Of a DNA stretch of 64,000 nt, positions 25,299 to 34,675 are shown one piece after another. The position numbers and the translations under genes were made by a program. The notes under the pieces were generated by a model. That model was not told the DNA's origin. It saw nothing but the letters and a program-made list of their open reading frames with translations, and did no database searches. The number at the start of each line of letters is the position of its first letter. Position 1 is the first letter of the stretch. Origin of the DNA: an uncultured Rhodospirillales bacterium (GTDB lineage: Bacteria > Pseudomonadota > Alphaproteobacteria > Rhodospirillales > UBA2165); contig CAJXKD010000001.1 in the NCBI GenBank assembly GCA_913055735.1, forward strand, positions 1,178,001-1,242,000, given 5' to 3'.

Positions 25299-26026
25299 TG
25301 GCGCGCCTCAGTGGGTTTAGAGAAGATGGTCGCTTTCGATTTACCAGTGAAGAAAATCTTCTCGCCCTTGTCCTCGATGCGGAAACCTTCCGATTCAAGT
25401 TCGCCGAACGGACCATGGCCGCTGACATGCGACGAACTGGTCGCGGCACCTAATCCGAGATCAATCGCTGCCTTTTTGGTGGAGAACTCATAACCGGAAT
25501 CGTGAAACAAATTCACGGCCCCCTCGAGATCGAGCGTTTTGCCCGATTGATCATAGACGCCCGTATTGGCCGTCAGCACCAGCCAACTACCATCCTGGGT
25601 CGTGATATCGGCTTTTGGCATTTCTAGTTCCACTGCCGCATCACTGGCCATCAAATTGGTCGCCAAATCGGCCGTGATCGTGAACGGTTGGTCTTTGCGG
25701 TCGGCACCGACGAAACGTGCATTTACCATGCTCTGATCGTTGGCTTCCGATTCCAACGTGGCGAACTGCAATCCGAAGCGGTTGTCGCCGATATCCAGCT
25801 GCGGCCATACCACGACCAACGCAATAAGCAGAAGCGCCGTCGTCGGCAGGAATATCTTCATCACGGAAACGAAGCGACTGTAATGAAGCGACGCGTGCCG
25901 TCCGGTCCGATTGGGGTCGGCCGACAAAAGCTCGGATCGCGCCACGGCGGACGTATGGGCGGATACCGCGGCCGATTTGTCCTCGGCCGGCTGGCCCATT
26001 GTCCGATCTATTGTTTGGCCATCCAT
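25295..26026 (-). CDS. lptC: LPS export protein LptC
   Basis: A 243-residue bitopic inner-membrane protein that receives LPS from LptB2FG. One membrane segment is at about residues 56-78 (MKIFLPTTALLLIALVVVW); the rest is a periplasmic LptC jellyroll with FTITADLATNL, LEMPKADITTQDG and GHGPFGELESEGFRI. The cytoplasmic N-terminus of 55 residues is longer than in enterobacteria, as usual in alphaproteobacteria. The ATG sits just after the kdsD stop, suggesting coupling; a reading 9 residues longer overlaps kdsD. Confidence 0.93.
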   Translation of the reverse strand: MDGQTIDRTMGQPAEDKSAAVSAHTSAVARSELLSADPNRTGRHASLHYSRFVSVMKIFLPTTALLLIALVVVWPQLDIGDNRFGLQFATLESEANDQSMVNARFVGADRKDQPFTITADLATNLMASDAAVELEMPKADITTQDGSWLVLTANTGVYDQSGKTLDLEGAVNLFHDSGYEFSTKKAAIDLGLGAATSSSHVSGHGPFGELESEGFRIEDKGEKIFFTGKSKATIFSKPTEARQ

Positions 26027-26028
26027 CG

Positions 26029-27036
26029 CTATATCACGCCAGCCCGCAAACAATCATGAATGTGGATGATGCCCACAACCGCGTCGTCCTCGGACACAAA
26101 CATATTGGTGATCTTGCGGTCGTTCATGACCTGCACTGCCTCGCTGGCGAGGGCGCCGGGACGGATCGTCTTGGGATCCGGCGTCATAACTTCGGCTGCC
26201 GTCCGCTTGAGAATGCCGTCCGACATATGCCGGCGAAGATCGCCATCGGTAATGATGCCGATCAACCGTGTCCCCTTGACGACACCGATACACCCAAAGC
26301 TCTTCGCCGTCATCTCAACCAGCACATCGGACATACTTGCCTCGCCATCGGTCAAGGGCAGCGCCGCGCCATCGTGCATGACATCGGCCACCCGCAAAAC
26401 CTTCAGCGTCCGGCCGGCAAGCGGGCCGCCAGGATGGAAAACTTTGTAGTCACCGGGTGAAAATCCTTTGCGTTCCATCAACGCAACGGCGATCGCGTCG
26501 CCCAGTGCCAGAGACATGGTCGTCGAGGTCGTCGGCGCGAGCCCCATAGGGCACGCCTCTTCGACGTTGGGCAGAAACAGCGCGACACTCGACTGCTGTG
26601 CGAGGGCGCTGTTGGCCCGCGCCGTAATCACCACCAACGGAATGGAAAACCGCCGTGTATAGCTGACCACATCAGACAATTCCGGTGTTTCGCCCGAGTT
26701 GGAAAGCGCAAGAACCGAATCGTCCTTGCTGATCATGCCGAGGTCGCCATGGCTCGCCTCGCCGGGATGAACGAAAAAGGCCGGCGTTCCCGTCGAGGAC
26801 AGCGTCGCGGCAATCTTGCGGCCGACATGGCCGCTTTTGCCCATGCCGGTCACGATCACGCGACCCTTGGTATTCTGAAGAATGTCGAGCGCGTTCTGAA
26901 AAGCACCATCCAGGGAATCGGCCAAAGCCTGCAACGCGTGCTGTTCCAACCCGAGCACGCGGCGGGCGGCGTCGAGATCGGTCGACGTTTTTTCCGGTAT
27001 ATCTGCTTTTTTGCGTGCGGAGGTTGATTTAGCCAT
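26029..27036 (-). CDS. kdsD: Arabinose-5-phosphate isomerase KdsD/KpsF family
   Basis: A 335-residue enzyme converting D-ribulose-5-phosphate to D-arabinose-5-phosphate, first step of Kdo synthesis for LPS. A SIS domain covers about residues 45-180 with RVIVTGMGKSGHVGRKIAATLSSTG and the conserved PTTSTTMSLALGDA. Two CBS motifs follow (about 215-270 and 280-335). First gene of the lptC-lptA-lptB-rpoN string. The upstream space (27037-27389) holds a CtrA-type motif, so cell-cycle control of the operon is conceivable. Confidence 0.95.
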   Translation of the reverse strand: MAKSTSARKKADIPEKTSTDLDAARRVLGLEQHALQALADSLDGAFQNALDILQNTKGRVIVTGMGKSGHVGRKIAATLSSTGTPAFFVHPGEASHGDLGMISKDDSVLALSNSGETPELSDVVSYTRRFSIPLVVITARANSALAQQSSVALFLPNVEEACPMGLAPTTSTTMSLALGDAIAVALMERKGFSPGDYKVFHPGGPLAGRTLKVLRVADVMHDGAALPLTDGEASMSDVLVEMTAKSFGCIGVVKGTRLIGIITDGDLRRHMSDGILKRTAAEVMTPDPKTIRPGALASEAVQVMNDRKITNMFVSEDDAVVGIIHIHDCLRAGVI

Positions 27037-27389
27037 TTCGCTCTCTGGTCGGACCGCGTCTATTCAAATGCCGGTAGTGTAGCCACGCCACGATGACGGA
27101 TGAGCGGTCCAACGCTCAAAAAACCCGGCAACCGGTCGTCAACGGAAACCCAAGATATTCCAGGCCATTGGCGTTCGCCAGTATGCGGATCACTGTCTTA
27201 AAGGTCAATAAACGCCGCATATTCGGCAAAGAAATTGCATACCGGAGATTTAACGGCGTTTTCAACGGGTTCCGGCGAATTAATCGTCCATTAATCCAGT
27301 CCCGCAGGGCAGGCCCTCATTCGCCGCATACCCGGCCCATCACCGCCAGTGGCCAAGCCGACCCCCGGATTGCCTCGGGCGGAATTGCG
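27037..27389. other. 353-base intergenic space upstream of kdsD
   Basis: No credible gene was found on either strand; plus-strand readings here are open only because of the antisense of RNase D. It should contain the kdsD operon promoter. The only motif recognised is TTAA-N7-TTAA at 27280-27294. Confidence 0.6.
27280..27294. promoter_or_regulatory. CtrA-type box TTAA-N7-TTAA
   Basis: Exact match to the alphaproteobacterial CtrA full-site pattern, 244 bases upstream of the kdsD start. A single short motif can occur by chance. Confidence 0.35.
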
Positions 27390-28004
27390 TCAGGAGTGGG
27401 CGAAAATGTCCTGATCCGGCCAGCCTGCGAGGTCCAGCAAAGCCCTGTCGGGCAGGAAATCGAAGCAGGCCTGGGCCAACTCGGTCCTGTTTTCCCGGGC
27501 AAGCCGCTGATCGAGGGCCTCTTTCAGCCGGTGCAGATAGAGGACATCGGACGCGGCGTAGTTGAGTTGTTCCTCGGTCAACGTCGCTGCGCCCCAATCC
27601 GACTGCTGCTGCTGCTTCGAAATATCGACGCCCAGCAACTCATTGCACAGATCACGGAGCCCATGGCGGTCTGTATACGTCCGTGTCAATTTGGAAGCGA
27701 TCTTGGTGCAATAGACCGGCCGGCAGGTCACCCCCAGATACTGCTGAATCATGGCAATATCGAAACGTCCGAAGTGAAACAGCTTGGTAACGCCCGGATC
27801 GGCCAGCAATTTCTTGAGATTGGGGGCGTCATACGCGCCCGCAGCGAGTTGGACCAGGTGACAATCGCCGTCGCCAGCCGACAGCTGAACCAAACACAAG
27901 CGATCGCGGACGGGATTGAGACCCAGGGTTTCCGTATCGACCGCGACGCTCTTGCCGAAATCGAGCCCGGCGGGCAAGTCGCCCTTGTGCAGTTCTACGG
28001 CCAT
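27390..28004 (-). CDS. Ribonuclease D-like 3'-5' exonuclease
   Basis: A 204-residue protein holding only the DEDDy exonuclease domain; E. coli RNase D is about 375 residues because of HRDC domains absent here. Catalytic residues are Asp23 and Glu25 in VDTETLGL, Asp82 in FHFGRFD, and Tyr149 with Asp153 in YAASD. Short RNase D proteins beside kdsD are common in alphaproteobacteria and likely trim structured RNA 3' ends. The gene is on the same strand as kdsD but 353 bases away, and just downstream of tRNA-Leu on the same strand. Confidence 0.92.
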   Translation of the reverse strand: MAVELHKGDLPAGLDFGKSVAVDTETLGLNPVRDRLCLVQLSAGDGDCHLVQLAAGAYDAPNLKKLLADPGVTKLFHFGRFDIAMIQQYLGVTCRPVYCTKIASKLTRTYTDRHGLRDLCNELLGVDISKQQQQSDWGAATLTEEQLNYAASDVLYLHRLKEALDQRLARENRTELAQACFDFLPDRALLDLAGWPDQDIFAHS

Positions 28005-28060
28005 GGCGGATCGCCTCGCCTTGTGCGCTTACCCCCGGAAACCAAACCGGAACAAGCAAA

Positions 28061-28147
<87 letters not shown>

Positions 28148-28424
28148 ATGGAAACGGGATCGTTGAAACCTTGCGCCTCAGCGCCTGCAGGTGGTAGCGC
28201 CCCAACCCGGAAATTGTCAACCACGATTCTAGTCCCCAAGCACCGCATGACCGCTCTATCTAGGGAGGCACCCGCGGAATGTGAAGCCTCCTGATGAAAT
28301 ATCCCCAAAGAAACATCTCAATGACACATCGAAGTGAAGCAGTTGAGGGATTCAGCGATCGGGGGTAAGTTCTGGCACAATTTGCATTCCACCCGGAACT
28401 GCCCTTACCTATGAAATACCGGAC

Positions 28425-29384
28425 ATGAAAAACCAGCGCATCACAATCTTCGGCGGCTCGGGCTTCCTCGGCCGTCACTTGGTCAAACGGCTCGCGGATC
28501 GGGGCGCCATCGTGCGCGTCGCCGTCCGCGACCCCGAGGCTGCCTCGTTCCTCAAGCCGCTCGGCAATGTCGGACAAATCGTGCCCTTTGCCGCCAACCT
28601 CCGCGATCCGGCAACCGTCGCGGCCGCCGTCGACGGTGCCGATGCCGTCGTCAATCTGGTCGGCATCCTCTACGAAAAGGGCAAGCAGACGTTCGACGCA
28701 GTCCATGTTGAAGGGGCGGCAACCATTGCCAGGGCCGCCAAGGCCGCCGACGTCAAACACCTCGTCCACGTCTCGGCCCTCGGCGCCAGCGCCAAGTCGG
28801 CCGCCAAGTACGCCCGCTCCAAGGCGGCCGGCGAGGCGGCGGTGCAAGAGGCATTTCCCGAAGCCACCATTCTGCGGCCCAGTGTGGTGTTCGGACCGGA
28901 GGATGATTTCTTCAACAAATTCGCCGCGATGACACGGATTTCGCCGGTTCTGCCCATCCTGGGCACCAAGAAGCCGGGGGGCACCAAGTTCCAGCCGGTC
29001 TATGTCGGCGATGTCGCCGAGGCAATCGTGGCGGCACTGACCAAGGACGGCGCGCGGGGGATGATCTATGAGCTCGGCGGACCGAAGGTGATGACCAGCC
29101 GCGAGGTCATGGAACTGATATTGGAGGTCACCGGACGGCGGCGACTGTTGATGGCGGTACCGCTCGGCCTGTTGGCTTTCAAGGCTTGGTTCCTGGAATT
29201 CGCTCCCAAGCCGTTGCTCACCCGCGATCAGGTCAAGCTGCTGCAGACCGATAACGTCGTCGCGGGCGGCGCACATACGTTTGCCGAACTAGGCATCAAG
29301 CCGGCCGCCGTCGAAGCGATCGCGCCGACCTATCTCGCCCGCTATCGGCCGGGCGGCCGGGCGCCGCAACTGCGCAAAGCGTAA
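28425..29384 (+). CDS. NDUFA9-like NAD(P)-binding protein (atypical SDR)
   Basis: A 319-residue atypical short-chain dehydrogenase related to the complex I accessory subunit NDUFA9. The nucleotide-binding loop IFGGSGFLGRHLV is at residues 8-20; LRPSVVFGPEDDFFNKF and QPVYVGDVAEAIV are group signatures. The catalytic Tyr-x3-Lys is retained only loosely (YARSKAAGE). Bacterial members are conserved near core genes and may help ubiquinone or complex I maturation; that role is inferred. The ATG opens behind a weak site; the gene converges on marR with 8 bases between stops. Confidence 0.88.
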   Translation: MKNQRITIFGGSGFLGRHLVKRLADRGAIVRVAVRDPEAASFLKPLGNVGQIVPFAANLRDPATVAAAVDGADAVVNLVGILYEKGKQTFDAVHVEGAATIARAAKAADVKHLVHVSALGASAKSAAKYARSKAAGEAAVQEAFPEATILRPSVVFGPEDDFFNKFAAMTRISPVLPILGTKKPGGTKFQPVYVGDVAEAIVAALTKDGARGMIYELGGPKVMTSREVMELILEVTGRRRLLMAVPLGLLAFKAWFLEFAPKPLLTRDQVKLLQTDNVVAGGAHTFAELGIKPAAVEAIAPTYLARYRPGGRAPQLRKA

Positions 29385-29392
29385 GGAAAGGT

Positions 29393-29758
29393 TTAGGCGG
29401 CGCGGGGCGCCACTTCAGCCGACGCGGCGGCGGCGGTGATCATGTCGCCGTATTCGCGCAGAAAAACCGAGCCGTGCACCGTACGCTGCACCAGCACGCT
29501 GCGCCGGTCCTGCGGGTCCACCTTGCGGCGCACGAGATCCAACTGGCCAAGCTTGTCGAGGGCCCGGGTGATCGCCGGCTTCGACACCTTGAGATGTGCC
29601 GCGAGGCCGCGCACCGTGTGCGGGCCGGGCGTCAGATAGACCATCAGGAGAAGCGCCATTTGACGGGTGGTGAGGTCGGGCGATTCCCGCCGCACCCCCT
29701 CGACGATGGTGCGCCGCCACAGATCGAGGGCTTCGACAGGTTCTAGTTGAACGGACAT
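29393..29758 (-). CDS. MarR-family transcriptional regulator
   Basis: A 121-residue DNA-binding protein. The winged-helix includes TVRGLAAHLKVSKPAITRALDKLGQLDLVRRKVDPQDRR, with recognition helix in KPAITRALDKL and the wing DPQDRRSV. The start ATG follows GGAGC; a GTG three codons upstream is possible. A perfect 24-bp inverted repeat lies 27 bases upstream of the start, suggesting autorepression. The ligand and other targets are not evident; the gene stands alone behind the M17 peptidase gene. Confidence 0.88.
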   Translation of the reverse strand: MSVQLEPVEALDLWRRTIVEGVRRESPDLTTRQMALLLMVYLTPGPHTVRGLAAHLKVSKPAITRALDKLGQLDLVRRKVDPQDRRSVLVQRTVHGSVFLREYGDMITAAAASAEVAPRAA

Positions 29759-29784
29759 TTGCTCCACACCCCTTTTTGAACAGC

Positions 29785-29808
29785 ATCCGTTTCACTTGCG
29801 AAACGGAT
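29785..29808. promoter_or_regulatory. Candidate MarR operator
   Basis: Nine-base arms ATCCGTTTC and GAAACGGAT surround a six-base centre, immediately upstream of the marR start codon where the promoter should be. Arm length and spacing suit a winged-helix dimer. Confidence 0.65.
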
Positions 29809-29887
29809 AATGTGCATATTGGGAGCCGTTGATGCCGTTCAAGTAACCGGGGTTACGCAGCCGCTTTGAAATTCGTTCCTTGGCGTA

Positions 29888-31297
29888 TCACTCTTTCGAA
29901 GCGAGATGATCGCGGATGGCGGTATAGAATGTGCGCATGCCCATCGCCTCACCGCCTTCGGGCCGGCCGGGTCGCGAGGCTTGGTTCCAGGCCATCACGT
30001 CGATATGGGCCCAAACATCTGCGCCGGCGACGAATTCCTTGAGGAACAAGGCCGCGGTGATGGCACCACCGAACCCGCCTTCGGGCGCATTGGTGATGTC
30101 GGCGACCTTGCCGTCGATCTGCTTGCGGTAGCCGGACCATAGGGGCAGACGCCACAGGGGATCTTCGATGCGCTTGCCGTTGGCAAGAACCCGGTCGGTG
30201 AAATCGTCGTCGTCGCAGAACAGCGCCGGCAATTCGGCGCCGAGAGCCACCCGCGCCGCGCCGGTCAACGTCGCGAAATCAACCATGATCTGCGGTTCCT
30301 CGGAGGCCCCCTCGGCCAGGGCATCGGCAAGGATCACCCGCCCTTCGGCATCGGTATTGCCGATCTCTACCGTCAGACCTTTGCGCGTCTTGATCACGTC
30401 GAGGGGCCGGATGGCATTGCCCGCGACATTGTTCTCCACCGCCGGGATGAGCACGCGGAGCCGCACCGGCAAGCCCAGGCGCATGATCATGGTGGCAAGG
30501 CCGAGAACGATGGCCGCGCCGCCCATGTCCTTTTTCATCAGCTTCATGCCGCTCGCCGGTTTGAGGTCGAGCCCCCCCGTATCGAAGCACACGCCCTTGC
30601 CGACCAGCGTCACCTTGGGGGCGTTCGCATCGCCCCATACCATGTCGATGAGGCGCGGCGGATCGTCGCTCGCCCGGCCGACGGCATGGATGGCGGGATA
30701 GTTGGCGGTGAGCAGATCGTCGCCGACGATAACGCTGAACTCGGCGCCGTATGCTTCCGCCACTTTGCGCGCCGCATCGGCCAATTGGCTCGGCCCCATG
30801 TCCTCGGCCGGCGTGTTGATGAGGTCCCGCGCCAGGATCGTCGCCAGCGCCGCCGCTTCGACGCCCGGCCGATCGGCGAGCGCCGGCCAAACAAGCCGTG
30901 CCTTGCCCGCCTCCATTTCCTTGTAGCGCGAGAAGCCATAACCGCCGAGGGCCCAGCCGAGGGCAAGAGCGGAATGACGGGATGGGCATTCGATCCCCTC
31001 GATGACATAGGACCCTTCCGGCAGTTCCTTCACCAGATGGGCGATATCGAACTGGGATTTGTCGTCGCTGACACCGGCGAGAACGGTTTCGATCCTGCCG
31101 CCGTCACCGGGCACATAACACAGCTTACCGGTCTTGGCGGCGAAGCCCGTGCTTTCGATCCATTTCTGAATGTGTTCCGGCTGGCGCACCAGCCAACCGG
31201 CCAACTCTTCCGCATCGACGGGACGAAGCGGCACGGCATCGGCAGGCGCGGAATCGGCAAAAAGATCGGAAATGTCCGGCAATTCGAAATCGGTCAT
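29888..31297 (-). CDS. M17 leucyl aminopeptidase family protein
   Basis: A 469-residue cytosolic metallo-aminopeptidase. The M17 signature NTDAEGR is at residues 314-320. Metal and catalytic residues appear in VGKGVCFDTGGLDLKP and MKKDMGGAA. The N-terminal domain (1-150) is more divergent than in PepA. Length and motif order fit the PepB-like branch common in alphaproteobacteria. Start ATG is clear. It is followed on the same strand by marR (129 bases) and preceded by the MDR gene (65 bases), so it may be cotranscribed with the latter. Confidence 0.93.
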   Translation of the reverse strand: MTDFELPDISDLFADSAPADAVPLRPVDAEELAGWLVRQPEHIQKWIESTGFAAKTGKLCYVPGDGGRIETVLAGVSDDKSQFDIAHLVKELPEGSYVIEGIECPSRHSALALGWALGGYGFSRYKEMEAGKARLVWPALADRPGVEAAALATILARDLINTPAEDMGPSQLADAARKVAEAYGAEFSVIVGDDLLTANYPAIHAVGRASDDPPRLIDMVWGDANAPKVTLVGKGVCFDTGGLDLKPASGMKLMKKDMGGAAIVLGLATMIMRLGLPVRLRVLIPAVENNVAGNAIRPLDVIKTRKGLTVEIGNTDAEGRVILADALAEGASEEPQIMVDFATLTGAARVALGAELPALFCDDDDFTDRVLANGKRIEDPLWRLPLWSGYRKQIDGKVADITNAPEGGFGGAITAALFLKEFVAGADVWAHIDVMAWNQASRPGRPEGGEAMGMRTFYTAIRDHLASKE

Positions 31298-31362
31298 GGT
31301 GTCAATTCTTCTGGGTGTAAAATTCTTGGAAAAATGTGGCCGCGGTCTGCGCGGTCTTGCCC

Positions 31363-32364
31363 CTATCGGCGGGGGTCGATGACAACTCTGTCTCGGCGTG
31401 TGTCCTCCAGAACGATTTTATATCCCTCGTTGGCCGTCGCCAGCCCGAAAATACAGTCGTCGTTTATGGCATAGGGTCTGTAGGTGCCGCTTTCGAAACC
31501 GGCGCGCAGGGCCTCGAGAATATCCGCCGACCCCCGGTGATCGACCTCCAGGTTACTCACCCCGACAAGGCGGAGGTTACCGCGATAGAACTGGCGGAGG
31601 TCGAGGGGCACCGTGTCGGCGAAGGTGGCGATGATGATCTGCCGCCCCCATTTCGCGAGGCAGTGCTGCGCCGTCTCGAAATAGGGATCGCCCACGGAAT
31701 TCATGATGATGTCCGCACCGCGCCCCTCGGTCCGGTCTAGGATCGCGGCGCGGAGATCGGGCTCGGTCGCGAGGTTCACCACCTCGACCGGGCCGGAGGC
31801 GTGGCCGGCGTACGCGTCGCGTGACCGCTCGACGGCGATCACCCGCGCGCCAGCCGCCGTCGCGAGTTGCACCGAGGCCTGCCCCACCGCGCCGTTAGCG
31901 CCGAGCACGGCGACCGTTTCGCCCGCCTGAACGGCAGCGCCCAAAATCATGCCCATATGTGCGCAGGTCCAAGAGACGCCGAGGCTTCCCGCCTCGTGCA
32001 TGGAAAGATTGGCGGGCTTTTCGCGGAGCGCGGCGGCATCGATGACGGCAAACTGCCCATGGTTGCCGTTCCGCGACATGCCGAGATCGCCGCCCGTGCC
32101 CCACACTTCCTTGCCGACCCAATCAGTTGGACCTTCGGCCACCACGCCGGCAAAATCGCGGCCCGGAATACGTGGCCATACAAGGCCCGGCATCTTGCCC
32201 AGCAGCGCTTTAACATCGGACGGATTAACGCCAGAGGCGTGCACCTCGATCAGGCATTCCCTGGCACTTGGCGTCGGCGGATCGATCTCGGTAACGGCGG
32301 TTTTCAGCCCGGCCGCGTTCGCGGATTTCTCGGGCGCGACAATTACTTTTATTGGGGCCTTCAT
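31363..32364 (-). CDS. Quinone oxidoreductase-like MDR family protein
   Basis: A 333-residue medium-chain dehydrogenase/reductase. The GroES-like N-terminal domain carries VNPSDVKALLGKMPGLVWPRIPGRDFAGVV; the nucleotide-binding site is VAVLGANGAVGQASVQLA (residues about 152-169). The cysteine/histidine zinc ligands of alcohol dehydrogenases are not present, so this is a zinc-free quinone or enoyl reductase type using NADPH. The ATG opens the reading. Substrate unknown. Confidence 0.88.
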   Translation of the reverse strand: MKAPIKVIVAPEKSANAAGLKTAVTEIDPPTPSARECLIEVHASGVNPSDVKALLGKMPGLVWPRIPGRDFAGVVAEGPTDWVGKEVWGTGGDLGMSRNGNHGQFAVIDAAALREKPANLSMHEAGSLGVSWTCAHMGMILGAAVQAGETVAVLGANGAVGQASVQLATAAGARVIAVERSRDAYAGHASGPVEVVNLATEPDLRAAILDRTEGRGADIIMNSVGDPYFETAQHCLAKWGRQIIIATFADTVPLDLRQFYRGNLRLVGVSNLEVDHRGSADILEALRAGFESGTYRPYAINDDCIFGLATANEGYKIVLEDTRRDRVVIDPRR

Positions 32365-32586
32365 GGAGGTGTTCGCGGCGTTCCCTGTGAACGAATCTTT
32401 CTTTGTCGCAGTCTTATATATCTTTTCTCCGCTTGGTGACAGAGTGCGCGCCAGGGATCAAGTCATCTGTCGTCGTTGCGGACTTATCGGGTCGCGTGCT
32501 TACCCGCGCACGGAAGACGTGGACGGACACATCCCTTTTTCCTAGGCTGCCCCGACTGACCCGGCGGCGAGAGAAGGAAGACACAA

Positions 32587-34518
32587 GTGCTCGGCCTCGC
32601 GATCTACGCGTTTCTGGCGATCGGTTTGGGCGCGTGGGTGCCGGCACTGACGCTTGGCGGCAAGCGCAGCCTCGGCGCGACCGTCCTGGCTGGGTACGCC
32701 GTAACACTCGTTGCTGTTTTCCTTTTTCACGTTGTTTTCCGCATTCCTCTCTTTCCCATGGCCGCCATCATCGCGATCGCGGCGGCGGCAGGATGGATAC
32801 GCGGTGCGGCATCGATTTTCCAACGCGAAACCCTGACCAACCCCGTCCCTTTTCTTTTGCTGCTCGGCGCAATCGGCATCGTCGTCAACGGCGGCATCGG
32901 CTATGTCCCGTTCACCATCGACGAATTCACCAACTGGATCGGTGTTTCCCGCAACATCTACCTCTTTGATGGCTACGAAGCCGTAGCAGGGGGCCCCTCT
33001 TATGTCGGGTACATACCGGGGTGGCAGCTCCTTCTGCTGTTACCGTGGCTGGCGGGCGGAACACTGGATCTGGGACAATCGGCCGCCGCGCCGTTCGTGT
33101 TCCATGTCGGCCTTGCGGGGCTTTTGTTCGACATCGTCCGTCACGAAACGGCGTCACGGGCCCGCATGACCCTCGCCACCGCGACGCTACTAGCCTGGGG
33201 CGTCCTCCTTCTCTATCTGGCGGCGGAAGGCACCGGAAAGCTCTGGATCTACACGCTGCTGATCGAACAGCCGCAGATTTACGCCCTTACCGCAAGCCTG
33301 CTGTTTCTCTTCCTGCTAGAGCGTTCGGACGTTCCCAAAGACCGCGTGCTGTTGCACACCGGACTGGCCGTCATGGCGGGTTATCTCCTCAAGGCCGCTA
33401 TGCTGACGTTCCTGCCGGGACTTGGCCTTGTTCTGTTGATCCTTTTTTTCCGTGGGCCGGCCCAGGGAATGGGAGAACGTTGTCGCGACCTCGTCATGGA
33501 CGGTCTCCGTCTCCTGTTCCCTGTATTGGCCGTCGTCCTTTTGTGGCGGGCCGTCGCTCCCGCAAGCGGGAGCTGTCTATCCAACCCGACCATGACCTTT
33601 TCGCCGGAAGCGCTTGCCAATATCGCTCACTTGGATTGGCGGGATTTGCTGAGCCGGTATGCGGCCGCCGTCGGACATTATGTCATAGCGTACAAGACGC
33701 CGATCCTGACCGCCGCCGCCGTTGGGGCCTTATTAAGCGTTTTTGGGCGCCGCCGCCTGTGGCTCGTGGCCTTCGGATCTTTTGCAGCCGTCTATATCGG
33801 TATCTTGTATTGGTATCACCTGACCTGTTTCGGGCCGTTCTATTTCGAAAACCTGAACTCCATTCCGCGTTTCATGCGTGTCGTCATTCAGCCCTTCCAT
33901 GCGGTGGGGCTGGTCGCGCTCGCGATCTTTGTCTTCCGACTTCTCGCCCAAGAAATTCACGCCCGCCTGCTTTCCCGGAAACCCGTCTACGTTCTGGGGT
34001 TTGCGGGATGTCTTCTTTTGATGGGGTGGCAAGCCGTTCAAATCCACCGCTCGGTCCAGGATGTGACGACACGGCGATTCCAATCCGTCGATTCCCGCAT
34101 CGGCGACGTCCGGGCCGCCGCCGCCTTCGTTCGCGATTCCGCTCAATACGCGAAAGCAGTACCGTTGGTTCAGTTCATCAGCCAGGGAACCGATGCCGAT
34201 ATCTTGGGCTTCGCGAAGTTCTATGCGATCGACGGCACACGTGGAAAACCGCGCCAGCTATTCCGGTATGGAGATCAAATCAGCTGGAATCCCGCCGCCC
34301 GCACCAACATTTGGCAAAAGGTCGCGAGCAAGGATCAACTTCGCGCTAAATTCCTGGAAGCCGATATCGTCTGGCCCATCGTGGTCGATCCCTTCGTGTC
34401 CGATGTGTTGAAGGATATCGTGCCCGCCGGTTGCGCCAGCGACTTCACGACGCAGATTTTCGTAAAATCGGAAAATGGGGGGTTCACCTGCGTTCCGAAG
34501 CGCCCCCACGCGAAATAG
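32587..34518 (+). CDS. Large polytopic membrane protein, GT-C-like
   Basis: A 643-residue protein with about twelve hydrophobic segments through residue 500, then a soluble C-terminal tail. An acidic loop VPFTIDEFTNWIGVSRNIY near residues 112-130 follows a membrane helix pair, as in GT-C glycosyltransferases whose first loop bears catalytic acids. No close family was recognised, so sugar transfer from a lipid carrier is only an inference. The GTG start has a good GAGAAGGAAG site. It is divergent from the MDR gene and stands alone. A second CxxC-free C-terminal half contains GTDADILGFAKFYAIDG. Confidence 0.6.
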   Translation: MLGLAIYAFLAIGLGAWVPALTLGGKRSLGATVLAGYAVTLVAVFLFHVVFRIPLFPMAAIIAIAAAAGWIRGAASIFQRETLTNPVPFLLLLGAIGIVVNGGIGYVPFTIDEFTNWIGVSRNIYLFDGYEAVAGGPSYVGYIPGWQLLLLLPWLAGGTLDLGQSAAAPFVFHVGLAGLLFDIVRHETASRARMTLATATLLAWGVLLLYLAAEGTGKLWIYTLLIEQPQIYALTASLLFLFLLERSDVPKDRVLLHTGLAVMAGYLLKAAMLTFLPGLGLVLLILFFRGPAQGMGERCRDLVMDGLRLLFPVLAVVLLWRAVAPASGSCLSNPTMTFSPEALANIAHLDWRDLLSRYAAAVGHYVIAYKTPILTAAAVGALLSVFGRRRLWLVAFGSFAAVYIGILYWYHLTCFGPFYFENLNSIPRFMRVVIQPFHAVGLVALAIFVFRLLAQEIHARLLSRKPVYVLGFAGCLLLMGWQAVQIHRSVQDVTTRRFQSVDSRIGDVRAAAAFVRDSAQYAKAVPLVQFISQGTDADILGFAKFYAIDGTRGKPRQLFRYGDQISWNPAARTNIWQKVASKDQLRAKFLEADIVWPIVVDPFVSDVLKDIVPAGCASDFTTQIFVKSENGGFTCVPKRPHAK

Positions 34519-34582
34519 CAACCGAATAGAAAAACAAACTTGCGTCCGTCGCATGCGCGCATGCGAAACGCGGCTCCGGCGC

Positions 34583-34596
34583 TAGATCAAGATCAA
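34583..34596 (+). promoter_or_regulatory. Degenerate FNR/FixK-like box (TAGAT-N4-ATCAA)
   Basis: One mismatch from TTGAY-N4-RTCAA, 80 bases before the start of the cysteine-motif gene. Supportive only in light of the other boxes in the window. Confidence 0.35.
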
Positions 34597-34675
34597 GTTG
34601 CTCCTGCCGAGCCTGTTCGAGGATGAAAGAAATAGCGGGTCGTCCCCATCCCGTGCTCTCGCAAGGAGGAACGCC

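Noticed and set aside
29843..29856. Short palindrome GTAACC-GG-GGTTAC as an M17 gene terminator
   Set aside because: Six-base arms with a two-base loop and no U-tract are insufficient.
33021..34349. A 442-codon plus-strand reading inside the membrane protein gene
   Set aside because: It is frame-shifted within a gene having clear hydrophobic periodicity and a good start; the alternative is arginine/proline-rich.
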